A DNA stretch of 14,198 bases from positions 1 to 14,198 of the forward strand of contig JAUVIX010000050.1 of NCBI GenBank assembly GCA_030592565.1, read 5' to 3'. The stretch comes from Chlorobiota bacterium (GTDB lineage Bacteria; Bacteroidota; Bacteroidia; Bacteroidales; JAADJA01). Below the pieces are notes generated by a model. It was given only the letters and a program-made list of their open reading frames with translations. It was not told where the DNA came from and made no database searches. Made by a program: the position numbers and the translations under genes. Positions 8,501 through 14,198 of this stretch are shown here, piece after piece. Each line of letters begins with the position of its first letter. Position 1 is the first letter of the stretch.

Positions 8501-8716
8501 CAGGCCCAGTTTCTCATTCCAATGGCTATTTCAATTGCATATGGAATCACTATTGCTACGCTTTTAACCCTTATTCTGTTACCGGTTTTTCTGGTATCAG
8601 TCAATAAGTTAAAGCGAACCCTTATATATATCTGGGAGGAAAAGAGAGTTACTGCCGAAGAGGTTGAGCACGTTATTAAAGAACTTAAAGCTGAAAATGA
8701 TGAATTGGAGAAATAA
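5561..8716 (+). CDS. RND efflux transporter permease (AcrB/HAE1-like)
   Basis: Proton-driven inner-membrane pump of 1051 residues, full length for the family. TM1 is about 12-32, followed by the first porter region (YPGASPEEVEQGIVLKIED), TM2-6 (about 337-480), TM7 (about 524-545), the second porter region, and TM8-12 (about 862-1020); a charged cytoplasmic tail (about 1025-1051) closes it. TM4 carries the proton-relay pair D397-D398 in VGILVDDGIVIAEN. The matching TM10 motif reads IGILVNDGLVLISK, so N926 sits where AcrB has its essential Lys (K940). A Gly-rich loop (GGGGSFG) starts the second half. No metal-binding signature of heavy-metal RND pumps was recognised, so lipophilic or drug-like substrates are more likely, but the substrate is unknown. 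The 3' end overlaps the channel gene by 20 bp, favouring translational coupling. Confidence 0.94.
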   Translation: MKKIISYFIKYPIAANVFIMTFVIFGTVAMLNMKSSFFPLVESRIISIQLIYPGASPEEVEQGIVLKIEDNLKGVSGIERVTSVSSENSANITVEVDKSYETDVVLEDVKNAVNRINSFPVDMEVPVIFKNENLNRVVIFSVSGDNISLKSLKEISYKIEDDIRGMEGISKVLLHGFPEEEIEIAVNENTLRGYNLTFDDVANAVKRANIDITGGKIRTNEEEYLIRGRYKKYYGRELNNIVIKSDVQGKTIRVDDVAHVYDRWSENPNRIEINSKTSVEIEIQTTNSEDFLEASEKINNYISEFREKNPNLNVSVVQDRSVNLKERKDLLLRNGAVGMLLVLLFLSMFLNPRMALWVAAGLPISFWGMFILANIFGVTINVISLFGMIVVVGILVDDGIVIAENIYSHYEQGKNSVRAAIDGTMEVLPSIFSAIFTTIIAFSTFFFLDGRMGDFFSELAFVVIATLFVSLIEAVIILPTHLAHSRALKGEKKQNRIVKFMDKIMYWMRDKTYAPVLRFSINNRFLVISIAVVLFLLTIGAMEGGIIKGTFFPFIERDNITVTLKMPAGTNEKITEAWIDKIQKAAWEVNADYKAKRADSLDIITFIEKKIGPSTADGSLNIILLNGETRNIISFEIANAITKKAGPVIGAEQLSFGGGGSFGKPVSVAFLGNNLEELTLAKNELKFELSKLSGLKDINDNDRQGIKEINVVLKEKAYMLGLTLQDILGQIRSGFFGKEVQRLQRGRDEVKVWVRYDENERSSIKNLSEMFITTPSRKKVPFGEIASYTIKRGIVSINHLDGKRQINVEADMVDENASATDVLDYVKASIVPVILAKYPTVNVLYEGQNREAEKTSKSAGKVVPIVLFLIIAIIVFTFRSFSQTILLFFLIPFSFVGVAWGHWFHGQPINVLSMMGIIALIGILVNDGLVLISKVNRLLKSGVPFKEAVYQAGVSRFRAIFLTSLTTVAGLAPLILEKSFQAQFLIPMAISIAYGITIATLLTLILLPVFLVSVNKLKRTLIYIWEEKRVTAEEVEHVIKELKAENDELEK

Positions 8717-10028
8717 ATTTATTATAATTATTGTGCTGTTTGTATTGCCAGCCTGGATATCTGCACAGCAGTCTGTTGATTCAGTATTGAAACTTTCTGA
8801 TGCTGTTGCTGTTGCAATGATAAAGAATCAGGATATTTTAACTGTAAAAAACAACGTGCGAATAGCGGAAGTAAACAAAGGTGTCCTTAATTCAGGATAT
8901 CTACCCTCTTTAGTTGGTTTGGCAGGTGCTAATTATTCAAAAAACAATACTGATATGACATTTGCATCAGGAGATAATGTTTCAAAATCCGGTGCTGTCT
9001 CTAAAACCTATAATGCTTCCCTCGGTCTTAATTACAGACTATTTGATGGGTTAAGCAGGAATTATAATTTCAAGATACTAAATAAAACCTACACTCTTTC
9101 TGAGTTGCAGGCCAGGTCTGTCATTGAAAATACATTAATACGGCTGATAAGATCATATTACCAGGTATCGCTATTAACTTCACGTATTGAAAATATTAAA
9201 CGTACGATCACCATCTCCAATGAACGACTTGGTTATATGAAAGATAAATACGATTTTGGTCAGGCTACAGAACTTGATCTTTTGAATGCAGAGGTTGATA
9301 GAAACAACGATAGTGTTAACTACATTAATACTTTTCGTCAGCTTGAACTGGCAGGCAATGATATGAAAGTAATGATGGGTATACCGATGTCAACAGAGTT
9401 TGTGGTGGATACAGTTGTAATTTTCGGGACAACTTTTAATTATGAGGATATATGGCAAAATGCCAGTAACAAAAATGTGGATTATTTAATCGCACAACAA
9501 AGTAAAGGTATTTCAGAAATACAATTAAAGCAAAGTCATACCGGATATATCCCTAAAATTGATATTAACGGAAGATATTCATATAACAGGATAGATAATG
9601 ACCTGGGCAGCTTTCTATATCAAAAAAGTGACGGAATTAACCTTGGTGCATCATTGTCCTGGAATCTTTTTGATGGTGGACAGACACGCGTCAGAGAACA
9701 GAATGCAAGAATAAATGTAGAAAATGCCCAAATTTATATTGAAAAAATTGGAATTGAGTTACAACGTCAGGTTGCTGATGCTTACAGTAATTATAAAAAT
9801 ATGTTGTTCATCCTCAAAACAGAAGAGGGTAATAAAAAAATTAACGAATTGAATTTCAATCGCTCTGTAGAACAGTTCCAGATTGGTCAGATTACATCAC
9901 TGGATTTTCGTAAGGCTCAAATCAATCTGCAGGAATCTATCGACCGCTACAATCAGGCTATGTATAACGCTAAAGTAGCCGAACTGGAAATGATGAAGCT
10001 TGCCGGAATGTTTTTGGATAAGTTATAA
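8697..10028 (+). CDS. TolC-family outer-membrane efflux channel
   Basis: Trimeric exit duct of the tripartite pump. I chose the ATG at 8697 (or the adjacent one at 8700) because it starts a clean signal peptide (NWRNKFIIIIVLFVLPAWIS, cut near ISA/QQ); the frame is open to an ATG at 8664, but that would put 11 charged residues in front. The 443-residue product shows the two structural repeats of the OEP family: the first from LSDAVAVAMIKNQDI with the strand-turn SGYLPSLVGLAGANYS (about 66-81), the second around residue 277 with SHTGYIPKIDINGRYSYN and later LSWNLFDGGQTR. Long alpha-helical segments follow each (FGQATELDLLNAEVD; FQIGQITSLDFRKAQINL). It has no lipobox Cys, so it is TolC-like rather than an OprM-type lipoprotein. 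It is the last gene of the operon, with a terminator 5 bp after the stop. Confidence 0.93.
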   Translation: MMNWRNKFIIIIVLFVLPAWISAQQSVDSVLKLSDAVAVAMIKNQDILTVKNNVRIAEVNKGVLNSGYLPSLVGLAGANYSKNNTDMTFASGDNVSKSGAVSKTYNASLGLNYRLFDGLSRNYNFKILNKTYTLSELQARSVIENTLIRLIRSYYQVSLLTSRIENIKRTITISNERLGYMKDKYDFGQATELDLLNAEVDRNNDSVNYINTFRQLELAGNDMKVMMGIPMSTEFVVDTVVIFGTTFNYEDIWQNASNKNVDYLIAQQSKGISEIQLKQSHTGYIPKIDINGRYSYNRIDNDLGSFLYQKSDGINLGASLSWNLFDGGQTRVREQNARINVENAQIYIEKIGIELQRQVADAYSNYKNMLFILKTEEGNKKINELNFNRSVEQFQIGQITSLDFRKAQINLQESIDRYNQAMYNAKVAELEMMKLAGMFLDKL

Positions 10029-10033
10029 ATTGT

Positions 10034-10063
10034 AAAAAGAATTGAGAATCTCAATTCTTTTTT
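10034..10063 (+). terminator. Intrinsic terminator of the efflux operon
   Basis: A 13-bp perfect stem (AAAAAGAATTGAG at 10034-10046, CTCAATTCTTTTT at 10050-10062) with a 3-base AAT loop, ending in T run 10058-10063. The stem is AT-rich, so some read-through into the next gene is possible. Confidence 0.8.
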
Positions 10064-10069
10064 GGGCAT

Positions 10070-10077
10070 TATATTTG
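10070..10077 (+). promoter_or_regulatory. Candidate -7 box of the BI-1 family gene
   Basis: TATATTTG matches TAnnTTTG and lies 7 bp after the efflux-operon terminator; the leader to the ATG at 10115 would be about 30 bases. The -33 region would fall inside the terminator stem, where no TTTG is seen at the expected spacing (only TTG at 10042-10044). Confidence 0.5.
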
Positions 10078-10114
10078 ATAAGAGGTTTACTCAAAATATT
10101 AAAAACAAAAAATT

Positions 10115-10840
10115 ATGATGAGAAATAATAGAATTAGTGGAGGAGCACACGCACAAGTTGATTCGGGTTCAATTTCGAGAACTTTTGTGGCAGGTGTGTT
10201 TTCGTGGATGGCAATAGCTTTGGCAATAACGGCATTTGTAGCTTACTATTTTGCTGCAACGCCCTCACTGATAATGTCGCTTTATAATCCTGAAGGCGGT
10301 ATGACAATTCTTGGTTGGATTGTCATGTTGGCACCTTTGGGATTTGTTTTTGCGATGTCAGCTGGATTTCAAAAGTTCTCTTCAGGTACTTTAACTTTAT
10401 TGTTTGGTGCTTTTTCTGTATTGATGGGGATGAGTCTGAGTTTTATTTTTATTGCCTATACATCGGCATCAATTTTTCAAACTTTTGTGGTTACTGCCGG
10501 AATGTTTGGTGTGATGGCAGTTGTTGGTTACACAACAAAAACAGACCTTACAAAATTCGGCTCATTAATGATGATGGGATTGATTGGAATTATAATCGCA
10601 AGTGTCGTAAATATGTTTATGCATAGTGAGACATTCGATTATATAATTAGTTTTATCGGGGTACTTGTATTTACAGGCCTTACAGCATACGATGTTCAGG
10701 TTTTGAAACGTATCGGAGCCGGAGTGGAATATGGGGCTGAAAATACAAAAAAACTAACAATTATGGGAGCAATGCGCCTGTACCTTGATTTTATCAACTT
10801 GTTTCTTTTCATGTTACGATTTTTGGGTAACAGGAGATAA
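10115..10840 (+). CDS. Bax inhibitor-1 (BI-1/YccA) family membrane protein
   Basis: Seven-helix inner-membrane protein of 241 residues, usual for bacterial members. Hydrophobic segments lie at about 23-45, 64-83, 92-114, 119-139, 150-168, 174-193 and 219-238. Family signatures are GMSLSFIFIAYTSASIFQTF (TM3-4), VGYTTKTDLTKFG (loop 4-5), FTGLTAYDVQ (TM6) and YLDFINLFLFMLRFLG (TM7). D193 (AYDVQ) and D225 (YLDF) probably correspond to the two aspartates that form the pH-sensitive latch of the calcium-leak channel BsYetJ. Some bacterial relatives act in ion leak, others in membrane-protease control; which applies here is unknown. It has its own candidate promoter and converges on tdh across a shared terminator. 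Either of the two tandem ATGs could be the start. Confidence 0.92.
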   Translation: MMRNNRISGGAHAQVDSGSISRTFVAGVFSWMAIALAITAFVAYYFAATPSLIMSLYNPEGGMTILGWIVMLAPLGFVFAMSAGFQKFSSGTLTLLFGAFSVLMGMSLSFIFIAYTSASIFQTFVVTAGMFGVMAVVGYTTKTDLTKFGSLMMMGLIGIIIASVVNMFMHSETFDYIISFIGVLVFTGLTAYDVQVLKRIGAGVEYGAENTKKLTIMGAMRLYLDFINLFLFMLRFLGNRR

Positions 10841-10925
10841 TTTGAAAAAATACAAAAATCAAATAAATCTCAATATCGAAATGTTTGAATAAAAATTCAA
10901 AAACCGTATAGAAATTAAAGTGCCA

Positions 10926-10968
10926 AAAAAAACCCCTGACAATATTAATCATTGTCAGGGGTTTTTTT
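10926..10968. terminator. Bidirectional intrinsic terminator
   Basis: An 18-bp perfect inverted repeat: seven A, CCCCTGACAAT (10926-10943) and ATTGTCAGGGG plus seven T (10951-10968), with a 7-base loop. The GC-rich core is flanked by an A run on one side and a T run on the other, so it can stop transcription from both the BI-1 family gene (+) and tdh (-), whose stops lie 85 and 25 bp away. Confidence 0.92.
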
Positions 10969-10993
10969 AAATATAATGTATATAGTCTAAAAA

Positions 10994-11953
10994 CTAATAA
11001 CTGATTCCCAGTTTCTTACTTATCTCTTTAAGCATATCCTCAGTCATCTCTCCAAGTTTGTATTTTGGATTCCAACCCCACTCTTCACGGGCACAGGAAT
11101 CGTCCATACTGTTTGGCCAGGTGTCGGCAATAGCCTTTTTACGCGGATCAGCATCATATTCCATTATAAATTCTGGAATATGCTTTTTTATTTCATTTGA
11201 AATAATTTCAGGGTCAAAACTCATAGCTGTTACATTGAAAGCGTTACGATGCTTGAGTTTTGAAGGGTCAGCCTCCATAAGATCGATTGCGGCATCCAAA
11301 GCATCCGGCATATACATCATATCAAGGAAGGTACCGGCAGCCATCGGACATACATATTTTTTATTTTTTATTGCTTCATAGAAAATTTCAACTGCATAAT
11401 CGGTAGTACCTCCACCAGGAAGTGTAACATTTGAGATAATTCCAGGGTAGCGTAAACCTCTTGTGTCAACACCAAATCGTTTGAAATAATAATCACTTAA
11501 CAATTCGCCTGTTACTTTTGTTACTCCATACATTGTATTAGGTCGCTGTATGGTATCCTGTGGTGTGTTATCGAGTGGTGTAGATGGCCCAAAAGCACCT
11601 ATTGAACTCGGGAAGAAGACAGCACAATTATGTTCGCGTGCAACTTCAAGTACATTATATACTCCGTTTACGCCTACGTTCCAGGCAGCCTGTGGCTTTT
11701 CTTCTGCAACAGCTGAAAGTAATGCTGCCAGATTATAAATGGTATCAATATTATATTTCTTCACAACTTCATTCAGTCTTTCAACATCAGTAGCATCCAC
11801 TCTTTCAAGCGGACCGGAGTTAGCCAGTTCTTCCGAAGGTTGTGTACTGCGAAATCCGGCAACAACATTATCATTGCCATATCTTCTTCTTAATTCCATT
11901 GTCAGTTCCGAGCCAATTTGCCCAACCGAACCAATAATCAGTATATTTTTCAT
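10994..11953 (-). CDS. tdh: L-threonine 3-dehydrogenase, short-chain (epimerase-like) type
   Basis: Oxidises L-threonine to 2-amino-3-oxobutyrate with a nicotinamide cofactor, in the cytoplasm. The 319-residue protein has the Rossmann loop GSVGQIG (8-14), NLAALLSA (74-81), the Ser pair PSS (115-117), the catalytic Y142 and K146 in TMYGVTKVTGE, and GLRYPGIISN (166-175). The extended match RPNTMYGVTKVTGELLSDYY and the C-terminal AIADTWPNSMDDSCAREEWG are those of the Flavobacterium/animal-type threonine dehydrogenases, not the zinc enzyme of E. coli. The divergent neighbour kbl encodes the next enzyme, which supports the call strongly. Odd point: the end of strand beta-2 reads VVAGFRS where characterised members have ASDIR, so the acidic residue that normally selects NAD over NADP is absent. 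A general NAD-dependent epimerase is the alternative but is much less likely given kbl. Confidence 0.93.
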   Translation of the reverse strand: MKNILIIGSVGQIGSELTMELRRRYGNDNVVAGFRSTQPSEELANSGPLERVDATDVERLNEVVKKYNIDTIYNLAALLSAVAEEKPQAAWNVGVNGVYNVLEVAREHNCAVFFPSSIGAFGPSTPLDNTPQDTIQRPNTMYGVTKVTGELLSDYYFKRFGVDTRGLRYPGIISNVTLPGGGTTDYAVEIFYEAIKNKKYVCPMAAGTFLDMMYMPDALDAAIDLMEADPSKLKHRNAFNVTAMSFDPEIISNEIKKHIPEFIMEYDADPRKKAIADTWPNSMDDSCAREEWGWNPKYKLGEMTEDMLKEISKKLGISY

Positions 11954-11992
11954 ATATTTTAAATTTAGTGTTAATTAATTAACAATTTTGTG

Positions 11993-12012
11993 GCAAAAAT
12001 AAATATTTTTGC
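11993..12012. repeat. Inverted repeat over the tdh promoter
   Basis: Perfect 9-bp arms GCAAAAATA (11993-12001) and TATTTTTGC (12004-12012) around a 2-bp AA spacer. Each arm is itself a TAnnTTTG box, one per strand, pointing away from each other. It may be an operator for a dimeric regulator of threonine breakdown, or simply two outward-facing -7 boxes. Confidence 0.6.
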
Positions 12013-12023
12013 ACACTGACAAA
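11994..12023 (-). promoter_or_regulatory. Candidate tdh promoter
   Basis: Read on the minus strand: TTTG (12023-12020) as -33 element, 18 bp, then TATTTTTG (12001-11994) as -7 element. Both match the Bacteroidota consensus with near-canonical spacing, and the leader to the ATG at 11953 would be about 35 bases. It is the best promoter match in the window. Confidence 0.65.
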
Positions 12024-12094
12024 TTTAAATAACAGGTTTATTGTAAAAAAAATTTAGTTTTCTAATTTAAAATCAATTTTAACCCAAATTAAAA

Positions 12095-12102
12095 TATATT
12101 TG
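12095..12102 (+). promoter_or_regulatory. Candidate -7 box of kbl
   Basis: TATATTTG matches TAnnTTTG, giving a leader of about 40 bases to the ATG at 12148. No TTTG is seen at the expected -33 spacing. A second possible box for kbl is the plus-strand arm of the inverted repeat at 12004-12011, which has TTTG at 11987-11990 but only 13 bp of spacing. Confidence 0.45.
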
Positions 12103-12147
12103 CGGTTTTTAAAATAAATAACAATTGTCAATTTAAAACATACAAAA

Positions 12148-13341
12148 ATGTACGGAAAAATAAAAGAACATCTCGCAACGGAACTGGCCGGTATTAAAGA
12201 GGCTGGCTTATTCAAAGCTGAAAGAATTATCGCATCTCCACAGGGACCTGAAATTAAATTGAATACAGGACAGACAGTTTTGAACTTCTGCGCAAACAAC
12301 TACCTCGGCCTTTCTAATCATCCAAGATTGGTTCAGGCTGCAAAGAACACTCTCGACAGCCACGGTTTTGGTATGTCATCTGTAAGATTTATCTGCGGAA
12401 CACAAGATATTCATACTGAACTTGAGCAGAAAATAGCCGAGTTCTTCGGAACAGAAGATACAATTCTTTATGCCGCCGCTTTCGATGCTAATGGTGGTGT
12501 TTTTGAGCCGATCTTAACAGCCGAAGATGCCATTATCTCCGACTCTTTAAACCATGCTTCTATTATTGATGGTGTCAGACTTTGTAAAGCTCAACGTTTT
12601 CGTTTCGACAATGCAAATATGGTAGACCTTGAAGTAAAACTAAAAGAAGCTTCAAAAACAGCCCGTTTTAAACTTATTGTTACTGACGGCGTTTTCTCAA
12701 TGGATGGAAACGTTGCCCCTCTAGATAAAATCAACGAACTTGCCAAAAAGTATGATGCTATGATAATGGTTGATGAATGTCATTCTGCAGGTGTTGTTGG
12801 AAAAACCGGCCGTGGTGTTACAGAACTGTTTGATGTTCGTGGTGAAGTGGATATTATCACAGGTACACTCGGAAAGGCTTTCGGCGGTGGAATCGGTGGA
12901 TTTACAACAGGCCATAAAGAGATCATTGAAATGCTGCGTCAAAAATCAAGACCATATCTGTTTTCAAACTCCCTTATTCCAGCTGCTGTTGGTGCCGGTA
13001 TAGAGATGTTTGATATGATGACACAAACTAATGAGCTACAGGACAAACTTCATGCTAATTCCAAATATTTTATGGAAAAAATGAAAAATGCCGGATTTGA
13101 CATTAAGCCTTCAAGATCTGCTATCTGTGCAGTAATGCTTTATGATGCAAAACTATCTCAGGATATGGCAGCCAAACTTCTTGAAGAAGGGATTTATGTA
13201 ATTGGTTTCTACTATCCGGTAGTTGCTAAAGGCCTTGCCCGTATCCGCGTTCAGCTTTCGGCAGCTCACGAAACTGAGCACCTTGATAAAGCCATTGCTG
13301 CTTTTACAAAGGTTGGTAAAGAGCTTGGAGTTTTGAAATAA
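12148..13341 (+). CDS. kbl: Glycine C-acetyltransferase (2-amino-3-ketobutyrate CoA ligase)
   Basis: PLP enzyme that cleaves 2-amino-3-oxobutyrate with CoA to glycine and acetyl-CoA, second step of the threonine dehydrogenase pathway. The 397 residues match the length of E. coli Kbl (398). Landmarks are NFCANNYLGLSNHP (46-59), GFGMSSVRFICGTQDIHTEL (73-92, substrate and CoA region), H136 in NHASIIDG for PLP stacking, D209 and H212 in VDECHSAG, and the Schiff-base K243 in TGTLGKAFGGG. The alpha-oxoamine synthase family also includes BioF, HemA and serine palmitoyltransferase; the FCANNYLGL and RFICGTQDIH blocks and the divergent tdh favour Kbl firmly. It follows a 194-bp shared control region and ends in a terminator. 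Confidence 0.96.
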   Translation: MYGKIKEHLATELAGIKEAGLFKAERIIASPQGPEIKLNTGQTVLNFCANNYLGLSNHPRLVQAAKNTLDSHGFGMSSVRFICGTQDIHTELEQKIAEFFGTEDTILYAAAFDANGGVFEPILTAEDAIISDSLNHASIIDGVRLCKAQRFRFDNANMVDLEVKLKEASKTARFKLIVTDGVFSMDGNVAPLDKINELAKKYDAMIMVDECHSAGVVGKTGRGVTELFDVRGEVDIITGTLGKAFGGGIGGFTTGHKEIIEMLRQKSRPYLFSNSLIPAAVGAGIEMFDMMTQTNELQDKLHANSKYFMEKMKNAGFDIKPSRSAICAVMLYDAKLSQDMAAKLLEEGIYVIGFYYPVVAKGLARIRVQLSAAHETEHLDKAIAAFTKVGKELGVLK

Positions 13342-13367
13342 AATACAAGAGAACAATAAATTATTAT

Positions 13368-13399
13368 GGTGTCTGGAAATCTTTCAGACACCTTTTTTT
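13368..13399 (+). terminator. Intrinsic terminator of kbl
   Basis: Stem GGTGTCTG (13368-13375) with CAGACACC (13385-13392), extendable inward by GAA/TTT to 11 pairs with one G-T wobble and an ATC loop, followed by seven T (13393-13399). It lies 26 bp after the kbl stop. Confidence 0.9.
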
Positions 13400-13462
13400 A
13401 TCATAAGTCGAGCTATTGAAATTAAGTATGATATAATTATTGGGATTTAGTGTTTTTTAGCT

Positions 13463-13496
13463 TTTGTGACTAATGTACAAATGTTTTGTAATTTTG
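13463..13496 (+). promoter_or_regulatory. Candidate cysS promoter
   Basis: TTTG (13463-13466) as -33 element and TAATTTTG (13489-13496) as -7 element, 22 bp apart, slightly longer than usual. The implied start leaves a very short leader of about 15 bases before the ATG at 13517. Confidence 0.55.
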
Positions 13497-13516
13497 CATC
13501 CTCAAATTTTAACCCG

Positions 13517-14198
13517 ATGGAAAACAAATTATATATTTATAACTCTCTAGCAAGAAAGAAAGAGCTTTTTGAACCAATCAATCCGCCAAACGTGGGAATG
13601 TATGTCTGCGGTCCTACTGTTTACGGAGATGCGCACCTCGGCCATGCACGTCCGGCAATATCTTTCGATATTGTTTTCAGATATCTTGAGCATCTTGGTT
13701 ATAAGGTTCGGTATGTACGAAATATAACTGATGTAGGACATCTTGAGAATGATGCTGACGCAGGAGAGGATAAAATCGCAAAAAAAGCCAGGCTTGAGCA
13801 ACTTGAGCCAATGGAGGTAGCCCAGTATTACACTAACCGCTACCATGAAAATATGGATAGTCTGAATGTGCTGCGCCCCAGCATCGAGCCTCAGGCTTCA
13901 GGGCATATCATTGATCAGATTGAAATGGCAAAGAAGATTCTTGAGAACGGATTTGCTTATGAGCGAAACGGCTCTCTCTATTTTGATGTAGCCAAATACA
14001 ATGAAAAACACGATTACGGGATATTATCAGGCAGAAAGCTTGAGGACATGCTAACTACTACGCGCGAGCTTGAAGGACAGGAGGAAAAAAATAATCCTGC
14101 CGATTTTGCCTTATGGAAGAAGGCACAACCAGAGCATATTATGCGCTGGCCTTCACCCTGGAGTGATGGATTCCCGGGCTGGCATATTGAATGCTCGG
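13517..14198 (+). CDS. cysS: Cysteinyl-tRNA synthetase (3' end outside window)
   Basis: Class I aminoacyl-tRNA synthetase that charges tRNA-Cys in the cytoplasm. The frame is open from the ATG at 13517 to the window edge (227 of an expected 460-500 residues). Visible marks are the first zinc ligand C31 in YVCGPTVYGDAHLGHARP, the ATP-binding HIGH-type motif HLGH (40-43), VRYVRNITDVGH, the block ADFALWKKA, and GWHIECS with the probable second zinc ligand C226, where the window ends. The KMSKS motif and anticodon-binding domain lie outside. The start is well supported by MENKLYIYNSLARKKELFEP, the usual N-terminal strand, and by the promoter just upstream. No other synthetase fits these motifs. 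Confidence 0.97.
   Translation, partial: MENKLYIYNSLARKKELFEPINPPNVGMYVCGPTVYGDAHLGHARPAISFDIVFRYLEHLGYKVRYVRNITDVGHLENDADAGEDKIAKKARLEQLEPMEVAQYYTNRYHENMDSLNVLRPSIEPQASGHIIDQIEMAKKILENGFAYERNGSLYFDVAKYNEKHDYGILSGRKLEDMLTTTRELEGQEEKNNPADFALWKKAQPEHIMRWPSPWSDGFPGWHIECS

Noticed and set aside
8664..8696. An earlier start for the TolC-family gene
   Set aside because: It adds 11 Leu/Lys-rich residues before the signal peptide and lengthens the overlap with the permease gene; the ATG pair at 8697/8700 fits better.
10841..10993. Possible small RNA or tRNA between the convergent genes
   Set aside because: Apart from the bidirectional terminator the stretch is AT-rich without promoter-like boxes or cloverleaf features.
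11971..11982. TTAATTAATTAA palindrome upstream of tdh as an operator
   Set aside because: Low-complexity AT sequence that is self-complementary by composition; no partner site.
12054..12299. Minus-strand open frame spanning the kbl promoter and start
   Set aside because: It lies opposite the 5' end of kbl, matches no known family, and its C-terminal part is translated intergenic AT-rich DNA.
13547..13846. Minus-strand open frame within cysS
   Set aside because: It opposes a certain cysteinyl-tRNA synthetase gene and contains simple repeats (SYISYISYI) typical of a shadow frame.

Overview
The window (about 38-40% GC by eye) looks like chromosomal DNA of a Bacteroidota member, probably a Bacteroidales/Marinilabiliales-type anaerobe or marine relative. 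The grounds are: several candidate promoters carry the Bacteroidota -7 element TAnnTTTG; Shine-Dalgarno sequences are weak or absent; there is a TPR/beta-propeller/OmpA protein built like the type IX secretion protein PorE; and the threonine dehydrogenase is of the short-chain (epimerase-like) type. The assignment below phylum level is inference.

Layout. 1-431: 3' part of a long-chain flavodoxin gene (+), closed by a strong terminator. 498-3628: a two-gene minus-strand operon, a 9-repeat TPR protein followed (TAATG overlap) by the PorE-like OmpA protein. 3629-3936: a 308-bp divergent intergenic region with helically phased TGAATAC repeats. 3937-10028: a four-gene plus-strand operon, MarR regulator - membrane-fusion adaptor - RND permease - TolC-type outer-membrane channel, ending in a terminator at 10034-10063. 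10115-10840: a Bax-inhibitor-1 family membrane protein with its own candidate promoter just after that terminator. 10926-10968: a bidirectional terminator shared by convergent genes. 10994-11953 (-) and 12148-13341 (+): a divergent tdh/kbl pair. 13517-14198: 5' part of cysS.

How the genes work together. The efflux operon encodes a complete tripartite pump plus a likely ligand-responsive repressor. Tdh and Kbl are consecutive enzymes of threonine breakdown (L-threonine to 2-amino-3-oxobutyrate, then glycine plus acetyl-CoA); their 194-bp shared control region holds a well-spaced tdh promoter whose -7 box is one arm of a perfect inverted repeat. The TPR and OmpA proteins are both predicted to be exported and probably act at the cell envelope.

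I saw no clear undescribed system, mobile element, CRISPR array or RNA gene. The points most worth a second look are the phased repeats upstream of the efflux operon, the palindrome on the tdh promoter, the flavodoxin lacking the usual flavin-stacking Trp, the Tdh lacking the usual acidic NAD-selecting residue, and the RND pump lacking the TM10 lysine.
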